From Caulobacter sp. (GTDB taxonomy: Bacteria > Pseudomonadota > Alphaproteobacteria > Caulobacterales > Caulobacteraceae), in the NCBI GenBank assembly GCA_030683005.1, contig JAUXMY010000006.1, positions 48,017 through 112,016 on the forward strand: a stretch of DNA of 64,000 bases. The letters run 5' to 3'. The translations under genes and the position numbers were made by a program. Below are positions 9,713 through 19,031 of this stretch, in pieces; positions within the stretch are counted from its first letter, which is position 1; every line of letters begins with the position of its first letter. Under the pieces are notes generated by a model. The model worked only from the letters and a program-made list of their open reading frames with translations, searched no databases and was not told the origin of the DNA.

Positions 9713-10309
9713 TCAGTCGGGAGAGAGGATCGGCTCGAGCAGGAGCCGCAGGGTGGCGACCTGGCGCGCGGGCGGCCAGTTGTCCGGTTCATGGGTGGCG
9801 CGCACGCCGATGCCGTCGACGGCGGCGATGACGGCGTCGGCGAGGATCGCCGGGTCCGCGCGGTCTCGCAGCCGGCCGGCGTCGCGCAGCTGGGTCAGCG
9901 ACCGGGTCAGGCTGACGGTGATGTCGGCGTAGTAGCTCCGGTGCAGCGCCCGGTAGCGCGCGTCCACCGCGGCGCGGCCCCAGAAGGCGAACCAGACACG
10001 CCAGTCCCGCAGGCGTTCCTCGTCCAGCGGCAGGAAGGCGGCGGCCGCCTCGATCAGGCTCGGGACCGGTTCGCGCCCCAGCGCCTGGTCGGCCTGGCGG
10101 TCGAGGATGCGGCGGACGACCTCGGCCATGGCCGCCTCCAGCACGTCGTCCTTGCTGGCGAAATAGTGAGTGACGGCGCCGGTGGTGACCTGGCCCTCCA
10201 GGGCGACGTCCCGCAGACGCGCGGCGTCCAGCCCGACCCGGTCAATCACCCGGATGGCGGCTTCGGCGATGGTGCGACGCTGGACGTCATGATCAACCAG
10301 TTTTGGCAT
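9713..10309 (-). CDS. TetR family transcriptional regulator
   Basis: A 198-residue regulator starting MPKLVDHDVQ. The helix-turn-helix spans about 22-45 (LRDVALEGQVTTGAVTHYFASKDDVL), matching the TetR signature. The rest is a helical ligand and dimer domain. The longer frame up to 10375 adds a non-conserved basic stretch, so ATG at 10309 is preferred. It is transcribed toward the PhyH gene 12 bases downstream and diverges from two dienelactone hydrolases, with a palindrome in the shared promoter gap; it may control both directions. Confidence 0.9.
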   Translation of the reverse strand: MPKLVDHDVQRRTIAEAAIRVIDRVGLDAARLRDVALEGQVTTGAVTHYFASKDDVLEAAMAEVVRRILDRQADQALGREPVPSLIEAAAAFLPLDEERLRDWRVWFAFWGRAAVDARYRALHRSYYADITVSLTRSLTQLRDAGRLRDRADPAILADAVIAAVDGIGVRATHEPDNWPPARQVATLRLLLEPILSPD

Positions 10310-10344
10310 AACCGTAATTATGTTAAAATCCGGCCGCTTGTCAA

Positions 10345-10356
10345 CCGACCGGTCGG
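10345..10356. promoter_or_regulatory. candidate TetR-family operator palindrome
   Basis: CCGACCGGTCGG is a perfect 12-bp palindrome in the 80-base gap between the divergent TetR and dienelactone hydrolase genes, 36 bases upstream of the TetR start. Its form (ACCGAC-CGGTCGG type) resembles known TetR-family operators. An AT-rich stretch with TAAC-N9-GTTA symmetry lies beside it (about 10310-10326). Confidence 0.5.
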
Positions 10357-10389
10357 CGGGCAGATGTCGGAGCAACCCGGGAGCCCGCC

Positions 10390-11070
10390 ATGACCGCCAC
10401 CATTACGCTGACCGCCGCCCACGACGGCTTCGGCTTCTCCGCGCTGCACGCCGAACCTGAAGGTCCGCGCAAGGGCGGGGTGATCGTCATCCAGGAGATC
10501 TTCGGTCTCGACCCGTACGTCCGGGCCGACGTCGCCCGCTGGGCGGCGCGAGGCTACGAAGTGGTCGCGCCCTCGATGTTCGACCGTCAGGGACCGGGCT
10601 TCACCGCCGGGCACGATGACGCCGGCGTCCAGGCGGGCGTGGCCAGGGCCATGGCCAACGGCCCGGACAACGCCATGGGCGACATCCAGGCCTGTATCGA
10701 CTTTCTGAAGCCGCGCGGCCCCGTCTTCATCGTCGGCTACTGCTACGGCGGCACCATGGTCTGGCTCGCAGCGTCGCGCTGCAAGGGCCTGAGCGCCGGC
10801 TCCAGCTACTACGGCGGCCAGGTGGTCGGGATGGCCTCCCTGCCCCTCTCCTGCCCCGTGATCGTCCACCTGGGCCGCAAGGACGCCCACATCCCGGCCG
10901 ACACCGTGAAGGCGGCGATCCAGACCGCCCATCCGGAGGTTCCGGTCCACATCTACGAGGCCTCGGGCCACGGCTTCAACAACGACGGCCGGCCCGACTC
11001 CGACCTGGCCGACGCCGAGCTGGCCCGCCAGCGCACCGCAGCGCTGTTCGAGGCCAACGGGGCGGGCTGA
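10390..11070 (+). CDS. dienelactone hydrolase family protein
   Basis: A 226-residue alpha/beta hydrolase. The classic dienelactone hydrolase residues are all present: Glu36 in QEIFG, nucleophile Cys118 in GYCYGG, Asp165 in GRKDAH and His194 in SGHGF. The family opens lactone rings such as dienelactone in aromatic breakdown, but many members act on other esters. It is followed after two bases by a paralogue, and is transcribed away from the TetR gene. Confidence 0.9.
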   Translation: MTATITLTAAHDGFGFSALHAEPEGPRKGGVIVIQEIFGLDPYVRADVARWAARGYEVVAPSMFDRQGPGFTAGHDDAGVQAGVARAMANGPDNAMGDIQACIDFLKPRGPVFIVGYCYGGTMVWLAASRCKGLSAGSSYYGGQVVGMASLPLSCPVIVHLGRKDAHIPADTVKAAIQTAHPEVPVHIYEASGHGFNNDGRPDSDLADAELARQRTAALFEANGAG

Positions 11071-11072
11071 GC

Positions 11073-11747
11073 ATGGGCGAACGCGTTCTCCTGACCACGA
11101 AGACCGGCGAGCGGCTGGCGGCGTACCACGCGCCGGCGCAGGAGGCCCGGCGAGGCGGCCTGGTGATCCTGCACGCCATCTGGGGGGTGACGCCGCACAT
11201 CCGCGAGCTGAGCGACACCCTGGCCGCCCAGGGCTACGAGGTGATCGCGCCCAGCCTGCTGGACGGCGAGGCGCCCTTCCCCGAGCACAACACCGATTTC
11301 CCCATCCTGCAGCAGCGGATGGCGCTGGGCGAGGCGGCGGGCTGGGGCGAGGGCTGCACAGGACAGATCCAGGCGGCGGTCGACGCCCTGGCCGGACCGG
11401 TGTTCGTCATGGGCTTCTGCTTTGGCGGCACCAGCGCCTGGATCGCGTCCTGCTTCTGCGACGGGATCACGGCGGTCAGCTGCTTCTACGGCGGCCACAT
11501 CATCCAGTACGTCGACGAGACGCCGAAGACCCCGACCATCCTGCATTTCGGCAAGACCGACGACACCATCCCGCCGGCCGAGGTCGAGGCGATCGCGGCG
11601 GCCCATCCGGACCTGCCGCTGTGGCTCTACGACGCCGGCCACGCCTTCGTGGCGCCCAGCGGCTATCACGCCGACAGCGCCCGCCTGGCCATGCTGCGGA
11701 CGCTACAGCTGTTCCACCGCTCCGGCGGGGCGCGCGGCGAGGTTTAG
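11073..11747 (+). CDS. dienelactone hydrolase family protein (paralogue)
   Basis: A 224-residue paralogue of the preceding gene, starting two bases after its stop. Nucleophile Cys116 (GFCFGG), Asp163 or Asp164 (KTDDT) and His190 (AGHAF) are kept. The glutamate that primes the cysteine in dienelactone hydrolase is replaced: HAIWG instead of QEIFG. This suggests changed substrate or mechanism. Its stop codon overlaps that of the convergent mtnP. Confidence 0.88.
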   Translation: MGERVLLTTKTGERLAAYHAPAQEARRGGLVILHAIWGVTPHIRELSDTLAAQGYEVIAPSLLDGEAPFPEHNTDFPILQQRMALGEAAGWGEGCTGQIQAAVDALAGPVFVMGFCFGGTSAWIASCFCDGITAVSCFYGGHIIQYVDETPKTPTILHFGKTDDTIPPAEVEAIAAAHPDLPLWLYDAGHAFVAPSGYHADSARLAMLRTLQLFHRSGGARGEV

Positions 11748-12619
11748 CCGACTTTCCCCAGAACGCGCCCGGCGACGGCGTCCAGGCGGGCGATCATCGC
11801 CGGATCGCGGGCCTCCGGCGCGGTGATGACGGCCCAGTCCAGGCAGCTGTCGATCGGCGAGGGTGGACGCTCGGCCGGCAGGGTCCGGGCCAGCTGCTCG
11901 ACAAGCGCCCTCGCCCGCGTGGTGTTGGCGTGCATCACCTCGAGGATGTGCCCGACCTCGACCGGCGCCTCCCCGACCCGCCAGCAGTCGTAGTCGGTGA
12001 CCATGGCGACGGAGGCGTAGGGCAGTTCCGCCTCACGGGCCAGCTTGGCCTCCGGCATGTTGGTCATGCCGATGACGTCGCAGCCCCAGGAGCGGTAGAG
12101 CTCGCTCTCGGCCCGGCTGGAGAACTGCGGTCCCTCCATGGCCATATAGGTTCCGCCCTCGACTACCGTGGCGCCCGCGGCGCGGCCGGCCTGGGCGGCG
12201 AGCGCGGCGAGACGCGGACAGACCGGGTCGGCCATCGAGACGTGAGCGGCGAGACCGGGCCCAAAGAAGCTGCTGATCCGGCCAACCGTGCGGTCGATGT
12301 ACTGGTCGACCGCGACGAAGGTCCCGGGCGGCAGGTCCTCGCGCAGCGAGCCGACCGCCGACAGCGACAGTACGTCCGTGCAACCGGCCCGCTTCAGGGC
12401 GTCGATGTTGGCCCGGGCGTTGATGTCGCCCGGCGGGATGCGGTGGCCGACTCCGTGGCGGGGCAGGAAGACCAGCCTTGTCGTCCCGATGCGGCCGGTG
12501 ACCAGGGCGTCCGAGGGCGGCCCGAATGGTCCTTCGATGCGGAGGGTCTCGCGGTCCTCGAGCCCGTCGAGCGCGTAGAGCCCCGATCCGCCAATGATCC
12601 CCAGTGTCCAGCCCGTCAT
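11744..12619 (-). CDS. mtnP: S-methyl-5'-thioadenosine phosphorylase
   Basis: It phosphorolyses methylthioadenosine, the by-product of polyamine and homoserine-lactone synthesis, to adenine and methylthioribose-1-phosphate. The 291-residue protein begins MTGWTLGIIGGSGLY. It has phosphate-binding LPRHGVGHRIPP, the AMEGPQFSSRAE block and the purine-binding region MTNMPEAKLARE with VTDYDCW. ATG at 12619 is preferred; it has AGGGCGGGA upstream and follows the CPBP gene stop by 15 bases. An in-frame ATG at 12643 is possible. Ends tail-to-tail with the second dienelactone hydrolase. Confidence 0.95.
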   Translation of the reverse strand: MTGWTLGIIGGSGLYALDGLEDRETLRIEGPFGPPSDALVTGRIGTTRLVFLPRHGVGHRIPPGDINARANIDALKRAGCTDVLSLSAVGSLREDLPPGTFVAVDQYIDRTVGRISSFFGPGLAAHVSMADPVCPRLAALAAQAGRAAGATVVEGGTYMAMEGPQFSSRAESELYRSWGCDVIGMTNMPEAKLAREAELPYASVAMVTDYDCWRVGEAPVEVGHILEVMHANTTRARALVEQLARTLPAERPPSPIDSCLDWAVITAPEARDPAMIARLDAVAGRVLGKVG

Positions 12620-12633
12620 ACGCGCGTCCCGCC

Positions 12634-13563
12634 CTATGCCCATGTGCGAACGAATTCCGACAGATTGGGCAGGAAGTCCACGGCCGCGTGCAGCACGATC
12701 AGAAGCCCGAGGCTCCGCGTGCGGGCCCAGATGATCCCGAACAGCACGGCGATCGGCGACAGGGTGCCGACGCAGTAGGCGATGATCTGCGGCAGGCCGG
12801 AGATGGCGTCCCCGGCCGTGTCGGGCCGCAGGTAGAGGCCCGGAACGTGGGCCAGCGCGAACAGCAGGGCGCCGATGACGATCGCGCCGGCCTCGGACCT
12901 CATGAAGGCGGCCAGCCGCGTCTGCAGGACGGCGCGGAACAGGAACTCCTCGGTGAAGCCGGCCTCCAGCGCCATCCACGCGAAGGCGGCGGGCGCGGCC
13001 CAGGCGAAGACGGTCGGCGCGACATCCAGCCCCGAGATCTCCTTGAGGCTGGGCGAAACGACCACCATCAGCGCCGTGAACACGATGCCGAGAATGATCA
13101 ACAGGGGCAGGACGCCCCTGGCGCCCATGCGCGGCGCCAGCAGCGGCAGGATCCTGGCGCCGACCAGCTTGAGCACCAGGATCGGAATGACGACGTGAAT
13201 GGCCAGCTTCACCGCCAGCATGACCATCTCGTAGGTCTGGCTGCCGGGGACGAAGGTCTGCTTCACCACTGTGAACAGCCAGCCCAGGCAGACCACGGCG
13301 TAGATCGCCAGCCAGACCAGAATCGCGCCCAGTTCCAGGCCAGGCCTTGCGACCGGTATCTGCGCCGGTTCGGTCTTGCGCGTGAACGCCCAGACCAGCG
13401 GCGGCAGCAGCACGGCGAACAGGACGCCGACGATCAGCGAATCGGAGGCGTCGCCCGCCTGTAGCCGCACATAGACCGCCGCCGCCCAGATCGCGACATA
13501 GACGCCCGCCCAGGGCGCCCAGATCATCATCTTCGAGGCCCTCGCCATCGCTCGTTTCCCCAT
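12634..13563 (-). CDS. CPBP family intramembrane metalloprotease
   Basis: A polytopic membrane protein of about 309 residues with some eight hydrophobic segments. The CAAX/Abi protease motifs are present: EExxxR (EEFLFR, about 205-210), FALAH with a metal-ligand histidine (about 239), and the last motif HAAVD. Bacterial relatives process membrane or peptide substrates or confer bacteriocin immunity; the substrate here is unknown. The first ATG of the conserved part (MGKRAMARASKMM, 13563) is used; the upstream 18 codons look non-coding. It is co-directional with mtnP, 15 bases apart. Confidence 0.88.
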   Translation of the reverse strand: MGKRAMARASKMMIWAPWAGVYVAIWAAAVYVRLQAGDASDSLIVGVLFAVLLPPLVWAFTRKTEPAQIPVARPGLELGAILVWLAIYAVVCLGWLFTVVKQTFVPGSQTYEMVMLAVKLAIHVVIPILVLKLVGARILPLLAPRMGARGVLPLLIILGIVFTALMVVVSPSLKEISGLDVAPTVFAWAAPAAFAWMALEAGFTEEFLFRAVLQTRLAAFMRSEAGAIVIGALLFALAHVPGLYLRPDTAGDAISGLPQIIAYCVGTLSPIAVLFGIIWARTRSLGLLIVLHAAVDFLPNLSEFVRTWA

Positions 13564-13661
13564 CCCGCCGATCCCGTCGGCGGGGCCTCTGATTTCATCG
13601 ACCGCCGTTCGACTCAACTTAGCGATTGGTCACAATCGCCGGACGCGCTCTAACGAGGTCC

Positions 13662-14444
13662 GTGTCTCGCCACGCCATCCTCCTTGTCGTCTGCGCCCTG
13701 ACCGTCGGCAGTGCGGGTTCCGGCGCCCGGGCCGGCGAGGTCGCCTGCTGGTTCGAGAACGGCGCGGTCGTGGTTCCGGCCAGCATCGGCGGCGTGGCGG
13801 GCGACTGGCTGCTGGACCCTTCGGCGCCGCGCACGCAGCTGCATGACACGCGCGCGGCGATGGAGGGCCTGGGCGACGGCTTCGCTGCTGCGGGGCGACT
13901 GGCGGACCTGGCGCTGCCCCCGGTCCCGGTGACAGTTGCAGACCTCGACGGCCGCGCGCCGGGGTTTGTCACGCCCGTCGCCGGGGTGATCGGGGCAGAT
14001 ATCCTCGCCGCTTTCGTGATCGATCTCCGGTTCGAGCCCTGCCGAGTCCGGCTCTACGCCGGGCGGGCTCCAGGCGTGCGCGGTGGCGCCGTCCTGCGGC
14101 TTGAGACGGTCGGCGGGGTCCCCGCTGTGCGAGCAGCCATCTCCGATGACCGACAGGCCCGGGCCGGCCTGTTCGCGGTCGACTGGAGCTCACGCGCGGC
14201 GGTGCGGCTCACTGGCGCCAGGATCACCCCTGCGGTCGAGGGGCTCGACCCCGCGCGCCGTGACCTGGCCCCGGCCCGGCTGCGGGCGCTGTCGCTCGAC
14301 GGGATGCTGTACGAAGAGCCCTCCGCCGCCCTCGCGACCGACCTGGACCCGGCGCTGGCCGGGGCGCTGGGCCTGGACCTGTGGTCGCGGTGGAGCCTGC
14401 GGCTGGACATCGCCGGCGGGCGGCTGACGCTGTTGCCGAAATGA
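13662..14444 (+). CDS. secreted two-lobed retropepsin-like protein with degenerate active sites
   Basis: A 260-residue protein with a signal peptide (about 1-25, cleaved after ARA). The body looks like two aspartic-protease-type lobes. Lobe 1 has WLLDPSAP (Asp52) where retropepsins have LLDTGA, then GVIGADILAAFVIDL (about 109-122), matching the GxxGxDxL...D flap/hydrophobic motif. Lobe 2 repeats this with FAVDWSS (Asp174) and GALGLDLWSRWSLRLD (about 234-249). Both DTG/DSG motifs are altered (DPS, DWS), so it may bind rather than cut. The start is GTG at 13662, which gives a clean signal peptide. Family assignment is my inference. Confidence 0.65.
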   Translation: MSRHAILLVVCALTVGSAGSGARAGEVACWFENGAVVVPASIGGVAGDWLLDPSAPRTQLHDTRAAMEGLGDGFAAAGRLADLALPPVPVTVADLDGRAPGFVTPVAGVIGADILAAFVIDLRFEPCRVRLYAGRAPGVRGGAVLRLETVGGVPAVRAAISDDRQARAGLFAVDWSSRAAVRLTGARITPAVEGLDPARRDLAPARLRALSLDGMLYEEPSAALATDLDPALAGALGLDLWSRWSLRLDIAGGRLTLLPK

Positions 14445-14445
14445 A

Positions 14446-14475
14446 GAAAGGCCCGGGATCGCTCCCGGGCCTTTC
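14446..14475. terminator. bidirectional intrinsic terminator
   Basis: A 13-bp perfect stem (GAAAGGCCCGGGA, loop TCGC, TCCCGGGCCTTTC) lies between the convergent retropepsin-like gene and petC. Short T and A runs at the stem ends allow it to work on both strands. Confidence 0.8.
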
Positions 14476-14497
14476 GACATGACCTTGATCGGAAAGC

Positions 14498-15292
14498 CTA
14501 GTGGCTCTCGTTGCGCCAGACCCGGCGGTAGCTGGCGTACAGCAGGCCGGAGAACAGCACGAGGAAGACCAGCACCGCGGCCCCCATCTGCTTGCGCTCT
14601 TCCAGCTTGGGCTCGGCGGCCCACATCAGGAAGGCGGCGACGTCGGTGGCCTGCTGCTTCACGGTCGACTTGGTGCCGTCGTCGAAGGTCACCTGATCCG
14701 GCGCCAGCGGCGGGGCCATGGCGATCAGGCCGCCCGGGAAGTAGGGGTTGTAGTTGAGGCCCGGAGACAGCGTCACGCCCGCTGGCGGATCGGTGTAGCC
14801 CGAGAGCAGGGCGGCGATGTACTCCGGACCGCCGGAGCGGGCCTTGGCCATCACCGACAGGTCGGGCGGCGCGATGCCGCCGTTGCCGGCCTTGGCCGCG
14901 ATCACATTGGGGTACGGGTTCGGAAAGCGGTCGGCCGGCGTGCCCGGACGCTGAATGGCGTCGCCGGTCTCGCTGTCCAGATCGTTGATCTGGGTGTCGG
15001 CGGCGATGGCCTTGGCGTAGGGGTTGTCGTTCGCGTTCTTGTACTTCGAATCGTAGAACGGGCCGCCGCGATCGGCGAGGTTGCGGAACGCCAGCAGGTT
15101 CATGCTGTGGCAGGCCGCGCAGACCTCACGATAGACCTTGTAGCCGCGTTGCAGCTGGGCCTGGTCGTAGGCGCCGAACGGACCTTCGTAGCTGAAGGCG
15201 ATGTCCGCCGGCTTCTTGGCGTCGCCGGCCGCGAAGGCCGGGCCAGCGACGAGAACCAGAGCCGCGGCCAGCAGGGTGACTTTGCGCAGCAT
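14498..15292 (-). CDS. petC: ubiquinol-cytochrome c reductase, cytochrome c1
   Basis: Heme c subunit of the bc1 complex, passing electrons from the Rieske protein to cytochrome c. The 264-residue precursor has a signal peptide (cleaved near AFAAGDA, about 22), the covalent heme site CAACH (58-62), the axial methionine region GGLIAMAPPL (about 188-197) and a C-terminal membrane anchor (about 243-258) followed by YRRVWRNE. It is the last gene of the petABC operon, six bases after petB. Confidence 0.97.
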   Translation of the reverse strand: MLRKVTLLAAALVLVAGPAFAAGDAKKPADIAFSYEGPFGAYDQAQLQRGYKVYREVCAACHSMNLLAFRNLADRGGPFYDSKYKNANDNPYAKAIAADTQINDLDSETGDAIQRPGTPADRFPNPYPNVIAAKAGNGGIAPPDLSVMAKARSGGPEYIAALLSGYTDPPAGVTLSPGLNYNPYFPGGLIAMAPPLAPDQVTFDDGTKSTVKQQATDVAAFLMWAAEPKLEERKQMGAAVLVFLVLFSGLLYASYRRVWRNESH

Positions 15293-15298
15293 CGGGGC

Positions 15299-16585
15299 TC
15301 AGTCCTTCTTGTCGGAGTCGCCGAGCACCGGCGAGGAGATGGTTTCGGGAACCGGACGCGGCTTCTCGATCAGACCCAGCACCGGCATCACCACCAGGAA
15401 GTAGGCGAAGTAGTAGAGGGTCGCGACCCGTGACAGCCAGACGTAGCTGTTGAGGTCGGCGTCGATGAAGGTGAACGTCGACAGGTGCGGGATCACGTGG
15501 TCGTCCGGCAGCTTGCCGCCGGCGACGCCGAGGATCCAGCAGGTCGCCACGAAGATGACGAAGTAGAGCTGGGCCTGCGGGCGATACCGCATCGACTTGA
15601 CCTTGGAGGTGTCCAGCCAGGGCAGCGCGAACAGGCAGCCGATGGCGCCGAACATGGCCAGCACGCCCATCAGCTTGTCCGGCACGGCCCGCAGGATCGC
15701 GTAGAACGGCAGGAAGTACCATTCCGGAACGATGTGGGCGGGCGTCACCAGCGGGTCGGCGGGGATGTAGTTGTCGGCGTGGCCAAGCGCGTTGGGCATG
15801 TAGAAGACGAAGGTCGCGAACAGGATCAGGAACACGCTCATCGCGAAGCCGTCCTTCACCGTCGCATACGGGGTGAAGGGCACCGTATCGGCCTTCGACT
15901 TGGGATCGACGCCGGTCGGGTTGTTCTGGCCGACGACGTGCAGGGCCCAGACGTGCAGGATAACCACGCCGGCGATCACGAACGGCAGCAGGTAGTGCAG
16001 CGAGAAGAAGCGCTTCAGCGTCGGTTCGTCGACCGCGAAGCCGCCCCACAACAGGGTGGTGATGGTCTCGCCGACGATCGGGAAGGCGCCCAGCAGGTTG
16101 GTGATCACGACCGCGCCGTGGAAGCTCATCTGTCCCCAGGGCAGCACGTAGCCCATGAAGGCGGTGGCCATCATCAGCAGGTAGATCACGCAGCCGAGGA
16201 TCCAGAGGACCTCGCGCGGAGCCTTGTAGGAGCCGTAGTAGAGGCCCCGGAACATGTGCAGGTACACCGCGATGAAGAACATCGAGGCGCCGTTGGAGTG
16301 CATGTAGCGGATCAGCCAGCCGTAGTTCACGTTCCGCATGATGTGCTCAACGGAGTTGAACGCACCGGCCGCGCTGGGCGTGTAGTGCATCGCCAGGACG
16401 ATGCCGGTGATGATCTGCACGCCGAGGCAGAGGCTGAGGATGCCCCCGAAGGTGTACCAGTAGTTCAGGTTCCGCGGCGTCGGATAGTCGACGAAGCTGT
16501 CCCAGACCAGGCGGCCGACGGGGAGGCGGGCGTCCATCCAGCGGGAGAACGCGTTCTTGGGTTGATAGGTCGAATGTCCGCTCAT
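15299..16585 (-). CDS. petB: ubiquinol-cytochrome c reductase, cytochrome b
   Basis: The 428-residue membrane subunit carries both b hemes and the two quinone sites. Recognisable parts are the N-terminal [20 protein letters not shown], the paired heme histidines in [20 protein letters not shown] and LPFVIAG/LHVWALH, the Qo-site PEWY motif ([14 protein letters not shown]) and the C-terminal transmembrane helices. The length fits the alphaproteobacterial single-chain form. It follows petA by a few bases. Confidence 0.98.
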   Translation of the reverse strand: MSGHSTYQPKNAFSRWMDARLPVGRLVWDSFVDYPTPRNLNYWYTFGGILSLCLGVQIITGIVLAMHYTPSAAGAFNSVEHIMRNVNYGWLIRYMHSNGASMFFIAVYLHMFRGLYYGSYKAPREVLWILGCVIYLLMMATAFMGYVLPWGQMSFHGAVVITNLLGAFPIVGETITTLLWGGFAVDEPTLKRFFSLHYLLPFVIAGVVILHVWALHVVGQNNPTGVDPKSKADTVPFTPYATVKDGFAMSVFLILFATFVFYMPNALGHADNYIPADPLVTPAHIVPEWYFLPFYAILRAVPDKLMGVLAMFGAIGCLFALPWLDTSKVKSMRYRPQAQLYFVIFVATCWILGVAGGKLPDDHVIPHLSTFTFIDADLNSYVWLSRVATLYYFAYFLVVMPVLGLIEKPRPVPETISSPVLGDSDKKD

Positions 16586-16590
16586 CTACG

Positions 16591-17139
16591 TCAGCCGATC
16601 TTGACCTTGGTGTCGGAAAGGAAGGCGTACTCGGGCACGACCAGATTGGTCGGCGCCGGGCCTTTGCGGATGCGGCCGGAGGTGTCGTAGTGCGACCCGT
16701 GGCAGGGGCAGAACCAGCCCTGGTAGTCGCCGCCGCCGACCGTGGGCACGCAGCCGAGGTGGGTGCAGGAGCCGACCAGCACCAGCCACTGGGCCTTGCC
16801 CTCCTTGTGGCGCTCGGCGTCGGTCTGGGGATCGGGCAGCGAGGCCCCATCGTCCTTCACCGCCGCGTCGATCTGCGCCTGGGTCCGGTACCGGATGAAC
16901 AGGGGCTTGCCGCGCCAGTTGATCGTGACCTGCATGCCGGGCTCGATCTTGGTCAGATCGTACTCGACGCTGGCCAGGGCCATGGTGTCCGCGGAGGGGT
17001 TCATCTGGGCGATGAACGGCCAGGCCACGGCGGCGCCGCCGACCGCGGCTGCGGAGATGGCGGCGATGTGAATGAAGTCCCGGCGGGAGGGATCCTCTCC
17101 GCCAGACGGGTTTGCTGCGTTCACGGCGGGATCGACCAC
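16591..17139 (-). CDS. petA: ubiquinol-cytochrome c reductase, Rieske iron-sulfur subunit
   Basis: The protein begins with a twin-arginine signal/anchor ([20 protein letters not shown]). The 2Fe-2S ligands are in CTHLGC and CPCHGSHYD, spaced as usual. Its head domain takes electrons from ubiquinol at the Qo site in the periplasm. There is no ATG near the natural N-terminus; GTG codons at 17139 and 17124 (beginning [13 protein letters not shown] or NAANPSGG) are both possible, giving 182 or 177 residues. The long open frame upstream is not conserved-looking. First gene of petABC, divergent from hemF. Confidence 0.95.
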   Translation of the reverse strand: MVDPAVNAANPSGGEDPSRRDFIHIAAISAAAVGGAAVAWPFIAQMNPSADTMALASVEYDLTKIEPGMQVTINWRGKPLFIRYRTQAQIDAAVKDDGASLPDPQTDAERHKEGKAQWLVLVGSCTHLGCVPTVGGGDYQGWFCPCHGSHYDTSGRIRKGPAPTNLVVPEYAFLSDTKVKIG

Positions 17140-17374
17140 CTGGAGATCACCCTTCAGATACGCCGCGTGCGGGAAGTGTCGCGGCCTGCAAATCGTTTCG
17201 ATGACAGCGAGCCGTGGCGTGTGCGAGTCGCCTCGCCTGAATCGTCGCCACCCCGTCGATGTCCCGTGGCGAGACCGATTAGTGCGCGTCACGGCCTTTT
17301 TCAACAGACCATGTAGGGTTTCTGTCAGCGCGGGCCAGATGGACGTCGCCGGCCAAGGCTGTAAAACGCCCGCC

Positions 17375-18247
17375 ATGACCGACTCCGAACGCCTCCAAGA
17401 CCGCAAGATTCGCGCCCAGACCTGGTTCGAATCCCTGCGGGATCGCATCCACGCCGCCTTCGAAAAGCTTGAGGATGAGGCCCCGGCGGACCTGTATCCG
17501 GGCGATCCGGGCCGTTTCGAGCGCAAACCATGGGTTCGCGAGGCCGGCGGCGGCGGCGTGATGGGCATGATGCACGGTCGCTTCTTCGAGAAGGTCGGGG
17601 TTCACACCTCGGTCGTGCACGGGACCTTCACGCCCGAGATGGCGAAAACCATGCCCGGCGCCGACGAGGACCCGCGCTTTTTCGCCACAGGGGTCTCGCT
17701 GATCGCCCACATGCGCAGTCCGCGCGTTCCGGCGGTGCACATGAACACCCGATTCATCTGCACGACGAAGGGCTGGTTCGGCGGCGGCGGCGACCTGACG
17801 CCGCTGCTCGGCTACCAGCGCAAGCAGGATTTCCCCGACGCCGTGGCCTTCCACGCCGCCTTCAAGGACGCCTGCGACCGCCACGACCCGGCCTGGCACG
17901 CCAAGTACAAGGCCTGGTGCGACGAGTACTTCTTCCTGCCGCACCGCAACGAGCCGCGCGGCATCGGCGGCATCTTCTATGACCATCACGACAGCGGCGA
18001 CTGGGACCGCGACTTCGCCTTCACCCGCGATGTCGGCGAGGCCTTTCTGGACATCTATCCGAAGATCGCCCGCGGCCGGATGCACGAGCCCTGGACCGAG
18101 GCCGAGCGCGAGGAGCAGCTGGTCCGCCGCGGCCGCTACGTCGAGTTCAACCTGCTCTACGACCGCGGCACGACCTTCGGCCTGAAGACCGGCGGCAACG
18201 TCGACTCGATCCTCAGCTCGATGCCGCCGACGGTGAAGTGGCCTTAG
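17375..18247 (+). CDS. hemF: oxygen-dependent coproporphyrinogen III oxidase
   Basis: It decarboxylates coproporphyrinogen III to protoporphyrinogen IX using O2 in heme synthesis. The 290-residue protein has the HemF signature blocks: [19 protein letters not shown], the VHMNTRF substrate region, [28 protein letters not shown], and the C-terminal [27 protein letters not shown] at 17375 is used; the longer open frame upstream overlaps the petA promoter region. Divergent placement next to the bc1 operon links heme supply and respiration. Confidence 0.97.
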   Translation: MTDSERLQDRKIRAQTWFESLRDRIHAAFEKLEDEAPADLYPGDPGRFERKPWVREAGGGGVMGMMHGRFFEKVGVHTSVVHGTFTPEMAKTMPGADEDPRFFATGVSLIAHMRSPRVPAVHMNTRFICTTKGWFGGGGDLTPLLGYQRKQDFPDAVAFHAAFKDACDRHDPAWHAKYKAWCDEYFFLPHRNEPRGIGGIFYDHHDSGDWDRDFAFTRDVGEAFLDIYPKIARGRMHEPWTEAEREEQLVRRGRYVEFNLLYDRGTTFGLKTGGNVDSILSSMPPTVKWP

Positions 18248-18414
18248 GGGGAGCGGAAGGTCCGGCTTTCGAACTCACGAGACGTCGCGACGACGTCGCC
18301 ACACCCGCCAGGACTGTCCTTGCCCGCGCCAGGCAGGCGGACACGCCGAACGTCGACTAAGGGTGGGAAGCAGACGTTCGACATCAACCGACGCCGCGCC
18401 TAGCCTCCGCAGTG

Positions 18415-18930
18415 ATGAGACGCATAGACCTTGTTCAGCTATCGCCTTCTGTGCTCGCGGCGCTTGCCGACGGAGATCTGACTGCGGCGAATCTTGCCGC
18501 ACCCATCCCGCTTGGATCCTATTTCGTCTGTCCCGAATGGCGGAGCACCTGGCGTTACCGCGCCTTGCAGGTGCTGGACGATCCGGCGTCTGAAACCTGG
18601 ATCACGCGCGCTATCGTTGACGCAGATCGCGGTGTTGCGGTCGGCCGTGCGGGATTTCATGGACCGCCGGACGCTGCGGGCCTCGTGGAGGTCGGATACG
18701 CGGTCGATCCGGCCTTCCGGCGGCAGGGATATGCACGCGCTGCCCTGGTCGCGCTCCTGAAATGGGCAAGGGAGGAGGCGGCCATTCACAGAGTCAGGGC
18801 GAGCATCGGACCGGATAATCTCGCGTCACTGGCGCTTGTCAGCCAGTACGGCTTCGTGAAAGCGGGCGAGCAGTGGGACGACGAGGACGGGCTGGAGGTC
18901 ATCTTCGAGGTGGATGCGGGGCTCGCCTGA
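18415..18930 (+). CDS. GNAT family N-acetyltransferase
   Basis: A 171-residue protein of the RimJ/RimL-like branch. The acetyl-CoA pyrophosphate loop is RRQGYARAAL (motif A, about 103-112), preceded by the strand VEVGYAVDP, and motif B reads PDNLASLALVSQYGFVKAG. The substrate is not evident. ATG at 18415 is chosen; the GTG directly before it is in frame. Confidence 0.85.
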   Translation: MRRIDLVQLSPSVLAALADGDLTAANLAAPIPLGSYFVCPEWRSTWRYRALQVLDDPASETWITRAIVDADRGVAVGRAGFHGPPDAAGLVEVGYAVDPAFRRQGYARAALVALLKWAREEAAIHRVRASIGPDNLASLALVSQYGFVKAGEQWDDEDGLEVIFEVDAGLA

Positions 18931-19031
18931 TTGCATGCCGGGGAGCAGGTTTCCAAGTGTCAGGTATGGGTCGAAGGCAGCCATGAGCCGGGTGGCCGGT
19001 GGCGGACCTCGCCAGCTTGGAGCGCCAGCCC

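Noticed and set aside
12620..12979. N-terminal extension of the mtnP frame into the CPBP gene.
   Set aside because: It is antisense-like and out of frame with the membrane protease; MtnP starts with the IIGGSG motif just after ATG 12619.
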